A DNA stretch of 64,000 nt from Aldrovandia affinis (taxonomy: Eukaryota; Chordata; Actinopteri; Notacanthiformes; Halosauridae), in assembly GCA_029706075.1 (NCBI GenBank), contig JAINUG010000015.1, positions 2,141,715 to 2,205,714 on the forward strand. Direction: 5' to 3'. Under the pieces are notes generated by a model. That model saw only the letters and a program-made list of their open reading frames with translations, was not told the DNA's origin and ran no database searches. Position numbers and translations under genes: made by a program. Positions 13,188 through 25,376 of this stretch are shown one piece after another; position 1 is the first letter of the stretch; every line of letters begins with the position of its first letter.

Positions 13188-14445
13188 TACATGTCTTCCA
13201 TCTGTTACCCTGACTAGCTTTCCTTCATATTATGTCAGCCATCATTTATAAAACAATGATTCCTATCATTTTACAATATGGTTCTAATGTGAACCACAGT
13301 ACATTAGAAGGTAACAGTAGGCAACCAAGCGTACAGCCAACTAAGCAAACCAGAAGCATTCTGATTCACGGCCTCGAGGCATGTCACAGATTATTGAGTA
13401 AACTGGCTTGCTGGCTAAAGGATTTGTCCTTGTTTCGTTTGCACCTGACTACCAAACATTGTGGTTGCAAACTACATTTGTTATTATTCAGACATGTTAT
13501 TTTAGCTGTGAGGCAGGTTGGTATTTTTGCAGAATCAAATATTTTCTCATTTCAGATAAATTCTTAAGTGATGTTTTCTGCTATTATGTGAACAAACTGA
13601 AATGAAACTGAACCGTGAGCGGACAGCTCCACTCTAAACCTGAATGAGCCAGAAGCAAGTGCATGAAGCATGGAGACTTGCGTGCTGTAGTTATGGCATT
13701 TCAAGGTGGCACATTGAGAGTATTAAAGGATTAAATTATTATTTAAATAAACTTCCTTGAACCTTTTTTTGTTCGTTTTGTACTGTGACAATCAGGCTCT
13801 GCTAATTTCCTAATTTCATGCTAATGAAATATACTGTTACAGGGTAACTTTCTTTTAAAGTTGGGCATACACAGAACATTCAGTTACACTTGTGTAGCCT
13901 TTTGCTATGCTACTGTAGTACAGTTTCATCCCTGTGCACCCTTTTGATTTATTGTTTTTATCCAAATATTCCCCCAACCATATAAACCAACTTGTATGTC
14001 TTGAATGAGAAAACACAATGCACAATGCTAGAAAAATCGACACTGAAGATAAAACAATAAATGTTTTTCCCTGGTTTAATCCTCCATTTAATTACCCATT
14101 GAATTTATGTTTGGTTTGTTGAGAAGATAAAAACTAAAATCTCATAAAATAGACGAACTGTTACTTAACCACACCCTGTTTGGGAGGTTACAGTTGCACA
14201 AACACGTCAACCTTAACTAAGTAACATTTTCACTGAGTAGCCTACTGAGATACGAATTGCTAAAGTGCAATGATGTATTTTTAGTTTGCTGCTGCTTGGA
14301 AAGGCTGCTGCTTTGAAAATATCATACTGCTGGTCACAGATAAAATTCAGGATGATACAGTTTGTTATGCGGTGAGCATACACAACCATGAAACATAGAA
14401 TGTATTCCCTTATACATCTATATAAGGGTATCTATTTGAATGAAT
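13188..14445. other. intergenic DNA, no gene seen
   Basis: The 111-codon frame at 13232-13567 and its overlapping companion have no recognised domain. No TIRs or tails were seen. Confidence 0.45.
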
Positions 14446-14674
14446 GGTAACACTTTATTTGGATAATCCAACTTTTAACAGAAGTTATATGTCAACTACA
14501 AGTCTGTTGATGTTGAACACATATATCCATCAACTTAGCAATATGTTCAAAACAATATTCAACAAACCATCTATAGCTCTTTAGACACTCGTTTGAATGT
14601 CTGTCTCTTTCTCTTTAGTCGACTATGTTTAACCAATCAACAACAGAAATGTTTCTCCAACTTAACCATCTGTT

Positions 14675-15992
14675 TGTTACGGTTACTACTGCAATTTTGT
14701 TATTTTTTATGTTTCCTCGCGTTTTCCCTTCCCTTTTCCTTGTGTCCCTGTTCTCCCTGTCAGTTTCGTGTTTGTCTGTGTGATGTGGGCGGGGCTTCAA
14801 TCCTCTGCATTCTCCGGCTCCCTCCTGATTTCCTGGATCCACTACACCTGCGCTGTCTACTCACCTGCCATCAATTATCATCAGCCCTGCAGTGTATATC
14901 TACCCCGGTTTCTCATTCATTCATTGTCAGATCGTTGTCTCTACTTCAGTGGTAGCTACTAGACTCTTGACCTCTTCCTAATCGTGATTTCACGTCCGTG
15001 TTTATTTCTTTGTGAGTTTTCAATCAATCAATCTTTATTTTTGTATAGCGCCATTTACAACCAGGTTGTCACACAGCACTTCACAATTGGCATTTTCCAG
15101 AGGGAATAAAAAAAACAGAAAACCATTGGAGCCAATGTGGGAGACTGGAAAATTATTCCCTGACCCCTTAAAAGGCGGTCGAGATGAACTCCTGGAAAAT
15201 GGTGGGATACAGAGAAAAACAAAACAAATAGTCCTTGGGGCTCATGAGGCTTAACAGACCACCAGAAGGGCATTCTAAGTGTAGGGGTGGGGTGGACCTC
15301 ATCCCTCCAGATACCAGGGCAGGGTGGGGGATGGAACCACCAGCTAGGGTCCGGGCCAATGGCATCTGGTTAACACATGGCAGGGGTGGGGGGTTGACTC
15401 TGGGGCAGGTGAGCTCCGGGCAGGTGCCACGAAGCTGGGGAGAAAAGAGGAAAGGTGCAATTATGACTATGATAAATATCACACCGGATCAGGGGAAAGA
15501 GTAGAGTGATAACACTTTTGCACCAGCAGAAGTCATCTGCCATCTTGTAAGTTGCTCTGGATAAGAGCGTCTGCTAAATGCTTAAAATGTAAAATGTAAA
15601 AATATATCTAGGGCAGTTTTATGTATTTCGTTTATTTCCTTGTGTTTAGGTTTACTTCTCGCCTGCCTGTTTTGTTCACCTATTCGTTTGTCATCCAGCC
15701 TGTCTGCCCACGGACCCGCCAGCTTGTTTCTCCACTACCCGCCCTCCTGCCTGTTCCATCAGCCTTCTTCATCTACCATCATCATCGCCTACCCTCTCTG
15801 CTTGCCTGCCCACGGACCAGCCAACCCGCTTCTCTGCTTGTTCGCTATCCTGCCTGCCTGCCCGCTTGGTCTGCCCTCATCATCGCTTCCCCTACCCCAT
15901 AATATGTAATAATTTATCTGTAATAATAAATACCCTATTTCACCTTATCCTCTGTGTCAGTGTCTGGGTCCAGCCGTGTATCAGTCTTAACA
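14675..15992 (+). mobile_element. solo LTR with nested retroposon
   Basis: Termini TGTTACGG and CTTAACA form a short inverted pair (TGTTA/TAACA), with near-matching 5-bp flanks CTGTT and CTGCT. A TATA-like TGTATATCTAC lies near 14893 and AATAAA near 15925, giving plus orientation. The words around 14868-14935 (GCCCTGCAGTGTATATCTAC, then CAGATCGTTGT) are shared with the minus-strand LTR at 59704-60301, so the two are related copies. Without the nested insertion the LTR is about 720 bp. No gag or pol lies nearby. Open frames inside (14593-14955, 15621-15909) are not genes. Confidence 0.75.
15021..15614 (+). mobile_element. chimeric retroposon with L2-type 3' tail
   Basis: It is flanked by AGTTTT at 15015-15020 and 15615-15620, a likely target duplication. 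The left end carries (CAAT)n followed by CTTTATTTTTGTATAGCGCC, a head shared with the insertion at 54883. The right end carries the L2 tail GTAAGTTGCTCTGGATAAGA, then GCGTCTGCTAAATG and AAAATGTA repeats, as at the 3' end of the L2 LINE at 23706. The middle is G-rich and non-coding on inspection. Either two insertions abut or one chimeric transcript was inserted. Confidence 0.6.
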
Positions 15993-16409
15993 CTGCTGTT
16001 GGTCTATAAAGTATCAATAAATAGTATGCAATAATATCAGTTAGTTGCTGCTTATGTCCATGCCATGTCCATGCCATTTATCAACAACCACTAAATATAA
16101 ATATAAATATATAAATACCACTAAATATAAGCTATTGAAAGTCAAATGGATGCATGTAAACATAATGGTGTCTAGTGAATTTATGTAGCTCGTAATTTGA
16201 TCATCCAAGTAAGCATCTGTAGATATGAAATTGGACTACCCAAATAAAGTTGGGTTTATTTAATAGTCTGTAGATATTTTTATTTCATAAAGTTTCAAAC
16301 AAGTATTCAACAAGAATTCCTGCAACAACATAATGAAAGCATATAGACCATTAACAAACCATTCAAGAACAAGTCTATAGGTATGAATCTGGACTATCAA
16401 AATAAAGTG

Positions 16410-18422
16410 AACATCAGTTTTGTGCATTTGAATATCTACAGACATTTTACTGCATCTATAGATGTGACATGGGATTTATGAACAGTTCAATTCAAATTGA
16501 TTTGTTGACTATCTATAGAGAGCTCACTGCATCTCTAGTTCAAATTATTTAATAGTCCAGAGACATGCATTTCACATAATGGGTGATCCGATCCGCCAGC
16601 AGAGTCACTATTGTGGCACTGTGTGAGATTATATGTCATCCTAGCCACAGTCATTGCTGACACAATGTCAATATCGCAGTGTTCCAATTTACCTCTGTAT
16701 GGTAGCCCTAAATAATAAATAAAAACTATCAACAATGCATCACATGTACAGCATTTTTATGAGTACAATATGTGTTGAATACCCTTATACTGAACAAAAC
16801 AATTTGCACATAAATGGCTGTAAATACTATAGGTGATTAGCTGCTTACCTGCCTAACTAGCTACTGTACATATGTCCATGCTATTTTCAGCGCAGTGCTC
16901 TCATGCTCTCAAGGGGGGGGAAAACCATTCTTCAAAAAACCCTGGTTGAGTTTAACATCTTTTAAATGCCTTGCAGGAGTAGAGGGGGGACAGGGAAGGA
17001 AGAGCAAGACAGCTGGTAGGAACAAGACAAGCAAGTGAATGATGAAAGACATGGTACTTTTTCTAAGAGGAGGGAGGGGAGGGTGGCAGCTGTTTGTATG
17101 AGTATATTCTTGTGAAAAAAGAACACCCTAATCTCATGAGTCACACCTGCTCTTGGGATGTCTGTGTAAATATTCAGCTGGCACTAAAATGTTAGGTTAC
17201 TGAAACTGTTCTATTGGAAAAATATAATGATACAGTAGAACTCGATAGAAAGACGTACCTTAGAATTACAGACTGATCAACTGAACAGGGTATGGCTTGT
17301 CCTCCTTACACACCTTGCATAATCGATGCATAATTCGACAGGCAGATGAACTTCCGTAATCACCACACTGACGGAGATGTGCAAAGTCAACTTCCTTTTA
17401 ATGCAGTAAATAGGAGTAGGGTAAACTGTAAAAAGTACAATGAATTTCTGCACAATCTATATAAGAAAATAAAGAGTACAATACTAAATTAGTTGTATGA
17501 ATGAATTGGTTATTACAGAATGAAGAATGACTAATAAAGTCCCTAGTTGGAGGTAGAGCTTATACTCAACAAAGGAGATACCGTAGCTAGCCTCAGGCAG
17601 CTAACATAAGTAGCTAAACTAAGCGCTGGCTAATAGACAAAAGCATCTACATTAATAAATGTATTAAATGTTTCACAAATCCACAGATATAATATATATA
17701 TAATCAGATAAACACATAAAAGACATTTCCACCTATCAACAGTACTTTCTAAGGTGTGAAATGTAGCAGATGGACACAGATAAACAGGACCCATGCAACC
17801 ATAACTTTCCTCCTTTCAATGATGAATGACTTCTTGCTTAAATCATCAACAGGCGACAGCTATAAATCAGTTCTAAATGAGGTAGCTAAAACAGCTATAC
17901 TACATGTTCAGCAGGGACACACATTAAAGGAACAGCACAGGGTGTGAAACCGGAAGTACCTTGAAGCTTTATCAAGCTCACTGATACAAAAGGTGAGCAG
18001 TAAATGGAAACAATTCACACTTCCATTCATAGAAAAAGGGGCATGACTTAGACTAGTGTTAAAATGTATAAAAAAACTGTTGAAATTGAAATCGAAATCG
18101 TTTTATTAAAAAGTGAAGGCACCAATAAAAATACACTTAGGAAAAAAAAATATGGGAACATTATTTGCAAAATATAAAGTCTGATATGAAAAATAAAAAA
18201 AATATAAAACCATAATATTACTGAAATCTACAGTCTGCTGTTTCTGAGCACAAGAAATAATGGGCGTGGGAGGTGTGGTTTTTTGTGTGTTTTTACCTGA
18301 TATTTGCAAAGGGCTCCCCTGGCATGTATAACAGGCCTGATTGGCTGCGAAGCTCAATCAAATGTCATTATCCTTGTGGTTTCTAAAGGTTGCAAGGCAA
18401 TCTACCTGTGCATAAGGGAGAC
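16410..18422. other. AT-rich intergenic DNA, no gene seen
   Basis: There is a G run at 16912-16920 and a purine-rich stretch at 16975-17090. Short open frames lack domains. Nothing else is supported. Confidence 0.5.
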
Positions 18423-18433
18423 ATTAAAAAGTC

Positions 18434-18789
18434 CATTCCATCCATCCATTATCTAAGCCGCTTATTCCTGGTCAGGGTCGCGGGGGGGGGCTGGAGCCTA
18501 TCCCAGCATGCGTTCCGGGCGAGAGGCAGGAATACACCCTGGACAGGTCGCCAATCCATCGCAGGGCACACACACCATTCACTCACACACTCATACCTAC
18601 GGGCAATTTAGACTCTCCAATTAGCCTAACGTCCATGTCTTTGGACTGTGGGAGGAAACCGGAGTACCCGGAGGAAACCCACGCGGACACGGGAGAACAT
18701 GCAAACTCCGCACAGAAAGGCCCCGGCCTGGAACCCGAGACCTTCTTGCTGTGAGGCGACAGCGCTATCCACTGCACCACCGTGCCGCC
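18434..18789 (-). mobile_element. tRNA-derived SINE with 11-bp target duplication
   Basis: On the minus strand it starts with a tRNA-like head: GGCGGCACGGTGGTGCAGTG, then an A-box-like GTGGATAGCGCTGTCG and a B-box-like region ending GGTTCCAGGCCGGGG. A body follows containing AACATGAAAATT-type fish SINE words, and it ends with a (GGAT)n tail near 18435. ATTAAAAAGTC occurs at 18423-18433 and again at 18790-18800, a perfect target-site duplication. A G run lies at 18482-18489. A second, 3'-shortened member lies at 49670-49980. Confidence 0.85.
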
Positions 18790-19003
18790 ATTAAAAAGTC
18801 ACAGACATAAAATCTTCCTATTTTTTAATGTTGGAGTTTGACATGTAGCAGCCAAATCCCTAGGGGTGTGGCATGTGTAATAAAGCAGATTAGTTTCATA
18901 GGTAAATATTAATTTGCAATAGCTCTAGATCTTTTAATTGAATCTACAGATAGGAATGCAATTCAAAAGGTATCAACTTTACATAATTAATACAGTATGT
19001 CTG

Positions 19004-22000
19004 CAGTGGCGGTCCTGGCTCACTTGGTGCCCCAGGCGAGATCAGTCACCCCATCAGTCACCCCCAGACAAAGAAATACTGAAAAATATTGCCCACAAAT
19101 ATTAAATTGTAAAAATCCAAGATATATACAAATAACAAATTTTAATTGAACAATAAATAGATAAATAAAAATACCATGCTTCTTTTAGCGGTGTCAACAC
19201 CGCAGGCCGCGAGCAAAACAAACGCAGCAGCGCCGCCCAACACAAACGTCGAAGCGACAATCTTATTATCATCTCAATCTACTTACTTTTAAGTGGAGAT
19301 GTGCACCCCTGTCCTGGACCAATCAACGATACCAACAATGAAGTCATCAAGTGCAACTATCCTGTCTCTCAGGTAGGTGATCACAACAGAGATTCGACAA
19401 TCCTTGAATTTACACAGCAACCTAATCTGATGCCATTCGTCTCCTGTCCGAGTGGCGTGGATGGACCGCTGGATGAGCAACATCGGCCCGGGGATTCATC
19501 CATTGATCTCGGGGAACGGAGAAGTGAATTGGAGTGCATCACCCCCGTCTCCCAGGATGGTCGGCCGGACGCGCGTCACCGGCTGGGATCCACTGCTGCC
19601 GGGAAACGGAGACATCGGACGCGGAGAACTGCTGCACTGGGCGAGGGAGGCGTCGGTAGCCAAGACCGGCCACCGCTGGACCCGCAGACCACCGAGGGAG
19701 CTCCGGTAGCAAGGCAAGCGTCCGTTCTCCCAGACTGTGCCCATCAAAGCGGCATTAACCCAATCATGAAAAAATACCGTAACCTGGCTTTGAAAAAACA
19801 CCGCAAACTAAAGTTAAAAACTGTCAATCACTCCCTACTGATCTGGGACCCACGACGCAAACCCAGTGGTATCTTAGGAGGTCATATTAACATCCGTAGC
19901 CTCTCCCCAAAGGCTGAGCAAATTGTAACTCTCCATCTGCTGTATTAAATGTCCCAGGGTATAACATGTTTAGACTAGACCGATCCGCTGACAGACATGG
20001 TGGTGTCATGATTTATATTAAAGACCATTTTAACTGTCAACAAATAAGCTGGCCTTTTGATCATGATTTAGAATGTATTGGTCTGAATGTTAAGCTCTCT
20101 CTCGACAAATGTCCTTTGTGCTCATTGTTGTTTATCGCCCACCCTCCGCTAGCAAGGATTTTTACATCACATTCAAAAAGCTACTTCAAGAGTGTGATTC
20201 TAAAACAGAAGTGATTGTACTTGGTGACCTGAATTGTAACTGGCTAGACAAAACAACCAGGAAACCTCTTAAACAGCTCACAGATAGTCTGGAGTTTCAA
20301 CAACTTTTAGATGGCCCAACTAGAATAACCGCATCCTCCCAGACACAGATAGACCTGATTTTTAGCAACAAACCTGAAAGAGTAGTCAATACATATAATC
20401 TTATTACTGGTCTCTCTGATCACAACCTGACACTACTGTCCAGAAAACTGACTAATAAGCGTTTTAAACATCCCTTTAATCCAGTTGAGCAATTAAGGAT
20501 CCCCCAAAAGGAAATGAACAATTTCGAAGAGCAGTGCAGCAGACTGATTGGAATAACATCCTCACGGGAATAGCGTAGAGGAAGACTCCAAGGCACTTGC
20601 AACCAAACTACATAGTCTAGTCAATGAGTTCACTCAAAAAGTGAAAGGAAAGAAAAAAAACAACTCCCTCCCCTGGCTCAATACTGAGATAGTTAACCTG
20701 ATGAAGGAAAGAGACCTCGCATTGAAAAGAGCTTTGGAGAATAAGCCACAGCTAGTCAGTGACAGGCATAGGTTTACCTCCCTCCGTAACAAAGTAACCA
20801 CAGCGATCAGAAAGGCTAAAGCTAATTTCTTTATTACAATCATTAAAGAGGCAAAGGGAAACACAAAACGGATCTGGGAACAAATCCAGAATGTCATGGG
20901 AACCAACCACAGGCCTAGGAAACAGATAGTGCTGAACCTAACACAAGATCCAGCCCAAATAGCTGTAGCCTTTAATACGTATTTCATAGATTCTGTGAAA
21001 GAAATTGCACAGAATTTTCCTCAAACAACCAACAATAATGTTGAAGTGGACGAAACCAAGCCCTCTTTCAGCATTCAGCCCACCTCGGCACACAAAACCC
21101 AAGCCATCATTACATCTCTTAAACTCTCAACAGCGAAGGATATCTATGGAATGGACACTACAATGCTGAAATCTCTAAAAGAACACCTAGTCCACCCCAT
21201 CGCACAAACAATCAACCAATCAATACTAGAGGAAACAGTCCCTAGTGCCTGGAAAACTGCTATTGTATCTCCCATCTTCAAGTCAGGTGACCCCCAAGAT
21301 ATTGGTAACTATAGACCCATCAGTATTTTACCTATTATCTCCAAGGTCACTGAGAAGTGGGTTACAGAGCAGCTTGTTCACTTTTAAGCAGTAGCCCATT
21401 CCCCCTTCATCCAATGCAGTTTGGCTTCAGGACCCTTCACTCTACAGAAACGGCCAACTGCTACTTTTTAGAAAAGGTCAAAGCTATGGTTGATAGAGGA
21501 GGTGTTGTAGGTGCTGTGTTTTTAGATCTCCATAAAGCCTTCGACACAGTCAATCACCAGGTCCTTATCACCAAGCTGTCTGCCTTCAACTTCTCCCCAT
21601 CAGCACTTAAATGGTTGAGTCATATCTCAGTGACAGAAATCAGCTAGTCCAGTTAAACAATCAGCGCTCACCTACCCTCATGTCATGCACCGGGTACCAC
21701 AAGGTTCCATACTTGGCCCACTTTTGTTTAGCCTATATATCAACGACCTACCATCCGTCTGCCCAGAAGTGCATGTACAAATGTACGCTGATGATACCGT
21801 CTTATATGTGCATGCCACGACCAAACACCTGGCAGCTGTCAAACTTAGCGCTGCTATGAAAAAGGTCACCAACTGGCTCAACAGCTCATGCCTCCAGCTC
21901 AATGTAAAGAAAACTGTAGGAATGTTCTTCTCCAAACAACACAGCAAGACCATGGCAAACATAACCATTTCAGGGCAAAACATTAGCATAGTTCCGACAT

Positions 22001-23600
22001 TTAAATATTTAGGGATCATCATTGATTCTAATCTGACTTTCAAAGAACACATCAAGAAAGTGTCCGGTAGGGTGAAGTTTGGCCTGGCAAACTTCAGGTA
22101 CATCAGGAGTTCACTGACTATGAGTGCTGCCAGACTATATATGGATGCGTCAATTATGTCGCACCTCACATATTGTCTGACAAGCTGGGGACATACACAC
22201 ACCACTTCCCTAAAGCCACTAGCCACCCTATACAAGCGGACCCTTAAGGTCCTGGATCAAAAGCCTAACAGCACACACTACTGTACCATTTTAGATAAAC
22301 GTAAATACCTTAGCTGGGAAGACACCATCAAATACAAAAACATCTGTCTTATCCATAAAATCCTTCACAACAAAGCCCCTCCCCCACTTAACTCTTTCAT
22401 AAACCAGCGTGATCACAGCACACGGCCCACCAGAAGCACCTCTCGTGGCGACTTCATAGTTCCATTCAGGAAAAGCACCTTCAGTAAACAATCCTTCTCA
22501 GTGATAGCAATAGAAAACTGGAACTCACTACCCAACCAACTCAAAGACACACACACCTACTCCACCTTCACAACACACCTTAAAGCCTGGCTGACCGAGA
22601 ACTATACCTGTCCTCATTAATCCCTCTCTGTGCTGCCTCTCCATCTTACCTGTTTTGTTTAATGTATTACTGTTTGTAAGTGCTTAATGTGGTGTGGCCT
22701 GTAAACGTCCTGTGGTTTATTTGTCAAGTGTGATGTTGGTGTGCCTTGTCTTGGCCACGTGCCCTTAGGGTATCGAAATGCATTATTTTAATCAATGATT
22801 TTACTTTTTACTTGTTACTTTACTTTTTAGGATGCTTTTTAACAACTGGCCGGGGACTACAGCTGAAAATTAACCGACTAGGTTAATGCTGCCTTTTTTT
22901 CTGTATTTTATATGATTCATGTATCTGGAATGTCCTCGAAATAATAAACTAATAAACTAAACTAAACTAAACTAAAAGGAACAAAAATAAAGAGGTGCTG
23001 TCCAAGACAATACATAAGAACACTGAAACATATTGCACACTAATGTAAAAATTGAAGGTGCACACAAATAAAACAAAATTATACACAACGGAGTTGCACC
23101 TTCTCAATACTGGCTGAGTCTTGCTCAATGTGGCTGAAAGTTCATTATGCACAAACTTAAGATAGCTTCTGCTGTTTTGCTGCTAGTTTAGCTGGACTAT
23201 ATGCATGTTAACTAGCTCGTAGGAAGCTCATAGTGATGCAGTATAGTGCTATTATTACCCCAAAAAATTCACAGAAAATGTTCATGATGATAGTCAAGAA
23301 AGGCGTTTTTTAGAGAAAGTTCAGCGTCATCATAACCAGTGTAATGTTTGCTAAATGCTTGAGCTACTAGCTAGCATTAACTTTAGTATAGCAATTGATG
23401 CAATACCTAGCTAGCATGATTATTTACTAGACTACTTAAAAGCATAACATAATGTTCATGATGAGATGACAGAACACATACCTTTGTCTTTGGCCCATTT
23501 CTCCTCTTCTTCTTTTCTCTTTTTTATAAACTGGGCAACATACCTCAATGTGTGTGTGACACGATTGTTTATGTGACTGATTGCCCATCAATGCAGGGTC
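19004..23600 (-). mobile_element. hAT relic interrupted by a LINE
   Basis: CAGTGGCGGTCCTGGCTCAC at 19004 is a typical hAT terminus. On the minus strand at about 23482-23540 lies a short exon-like segment reading AQFIKKRKEEEEKWAKDK followed by a splice-donor-like GGTATGTG. This matches the start of ZMYM-like hAT transposases (usually RKKRKEEEEKRAKDKG). The LINE at 19195-22977 sits between. The other terminus (GGACCGCCACTG) is not visible near 23.6 kb, so the right boundary is approximate and most of the transposase is absent. Confidence 0.5.
19195..22977 (+). pseudogene. near full-length LINE (endonuclease + RT), frameshifted
   Basis: A GC-rich leader starts near 19195. An endonuclease follows: HINIRSL near 19880, MFRLDRSADRHGGVMIYIKD near 19967, VIVLGDLNCNW near 20211 and GLSDHN near 20410. 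The RT comes next: SPIFKSGDPQDIGNYRPISI near 21272, GAVFLDLHKAFDTVNHQ near 21510, [20 protein letters not shown] near 21690 and the catalytic MYADDTVLY at about 21781. The C-terminal domain runs to a stop at 22620. Disruptions include a stop near 20572, frameshifts near 21385 and in 21605-21690. The 3' UTR ends in a (CTAAA)n tail at 22945-22975. The group is jockey/CR1/Rex-like, with the exact clade not assigned. It lies within the hAT relic. It is inactive but fairly young. Confidence 0.85.
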
Positions 23601-23705
23601 AAGAGACTAAACAATTTCACCTTGGTGGTGTACAGACTCATTTTCATTTATCATTATATTTAAACCAGGCAAGATTGCAGCTGTATATCAGTAGCTATTG
23701 AGATA

Positions 23706-25338
23706 TTACATTTACATTTTACATTTTAAGCATTTAGCAGACGCTCTTATCCAGAGCGACTTACAAGATGTGCATCAATACATGGTAGGAACAATCACAG
23801 TTAGCGCACGAGATCAGTGCAGGAATACAGCAATAGACATCATTGCAGGCATCTGCGTACCATACCTGTAACACCGGGAAGAAAAAGGTATTTTACAATG
23901 TTTACAAAATGTACAATTTTTTTATTTTTTTTTATTTTTTATAAATAAAGAGTATAGTGTTGAACAAGTAGACAGTGGTGAAGACAATTTAGCTAGATGG
24001 ACAGAGATCAGGGGTAGTGGAGTCTGAAGAGGTGGGTTTTGAGTCTCTTGCGGAAGATTGGAAGTGATTCCGCAGTCCTGACCAATTGCGGGAGGTCGTT
24101 CCACCAACGAGGGACCAGGACAGAGAAGAGGCGAGACCGCGAGGAGCGGCTGCCAGGCGCCCGGAGGGATGGGGCAGTCAGTCTGCCAGCGGAGGCGGAG
24201 CGGAGAGGTCTGGATGGGGTGTAGGGCGTGATGAGTGACTGGAGGTATGGGGGAGCAGTACCTCTGGCCGCTTGAAAAGCAAGCACCAGTGACTTGAATC
24301 TGATGCGTGCTGCAATGGGGAGCCAGTGCAGAGAGGAGAGTAGAGGGGTGACGTGGGTGAACTTCGGCTGGTTGAACACCAGGCGAGCAGCAGCGTTCTG
24401 GACTAGTTGCAGTGGCTTGATGGCACAGGCCGGAAGGCCTGCCAGCAAGGAGTTGCAGTAGTCCAGACGTGAGATCACCAGGGCCTGGACCAGGAGTTGA
24501 GTGGCCTCTTGGGTGAGGAACGGTCGGATCCTCCGGATGTTGTGGAGGGAGAAACGGCAGGTCCGAGTGATCGCTGCAATATGGCTCGAGAAGCACAGCT
24601 GGTTGTCCAGGGTTACCCCAAGACTCCTGGCAGACTGGGACGGAGACACTATGGAGCCTTCCACGGTGATTGATGCATCAATCATCGGGAGCCCTTCGCT
24701 GGGAGGAAGAGCAGCTCTGTCTTCCCCAGGTTCAGCTTCAGGTGGTGGGTGGACATCCATGCGGAGATGTCAGCCAGGCATGCAGAGATCCGTGCCGGGA
24801 CCCGGGTATCAGATGGAGGGAAGGAGAGAAAGAGTTGAGTGTCATCAGCATAACAGTGATAGGAAAAACCATGAGCAGAAATAACAGAACCAAGTGACTT
24901 GGTGTACAGAGAAAATAGGACAGGGCCTAGCACCGAGCCCTGCGGGACACCGGTAGAGAGGGTGCGGGAGAGGAGAGGGATCCTCTCCAGGCCACCTGGT
25001 AGGACCGGTCAGCCAGGTAGGACTCAAACCATGTCAACACAGATCCAGAGATTCCCATCTCGACGAGAGATGAGAGCAGGATCCGGTGGTCCACGGTGTC
25101 GAATGCCGCCGACAGGTCGAGGAGAAGGAGGACGGAGCTAAGGGATCGGGACTTAGCGATGTGAAGAGCCTCTGTGACCGCAAGGAGAGCAGTCTCTGTG
25201 GAGTGGCCTGCTCTGAACCCAGATTGGTTAGGATCAAGCAGGTCGTTCTGTGAGAGATGAGCAGACAGTTGATTATAGACAGCCCGCTCTAACGTTTTGG
25301 AGAGGAATGGGAGGAGAGAGACAGGTCGGTAGTTAGAG
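23706..25338 (-). pseudogene. 5'-truncated L2-type LINE
   Basis: Read on the minus strand: YRPVSLLPF at the truncated 5' end (about 25330), GFRAGHSTETALL near 25220, LDLSAAFDTVDHRILLSS near 25120, the catalytic [12 protein letters not shown] near 24840, and a C-terminal domain (24008-24760) with RSLGVTLDNQLCFSSHI, SRLDYCNSLLAGLP and WWNDLP. Frameshifts separate the palm from the fingers. The 3' end carries CTTGTAAGTCGCTCTGGATA, AGAGCGTCTGCTAAATG and AAAATGTA repeats, the tail reused by SINEs in this window. The endonuclease is missing, as is usual for incomplete reverse transcription. Confidence 0.85.
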
Positions 25339-25376
25339 ATTATTATTATTATTATTATTATTATATTATATTATTT
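25339..25376. repeat. (ATT)n microsatellite
   Basis: A run of ATT units, then two ATATT units, abuts the truncated 5' end of the L2 LINE. Confidence 0.9.

Larger units (their letters stand above)
14446..16409. mobile_element. DNA-transposon relic split by a solo LTR
   Basis: The left end GGTAACACTTTATTTGGATA at about 14446 is inverted relative to GGACTATCAAAATAAAGTG ending at 16409. This terminus type (CACTTTATTTTGATAGTCC) is common in fish MITEs. A second, internal TIR-like word (GGACTACCCAAATAAAG) lies near 16232. Removing the LTR at 14675-15992 leaves about 640 bp of AT-rich, non-coding sequence. No target duplication was confirmed. Confidence 0.55.

Noticed and set aside
19301..19948. 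215-codon frame as an independent gene
   Set aside because: It is the leader and endonuclease start of the LINE at 19195-22977 (HINIRSL motif near its end).
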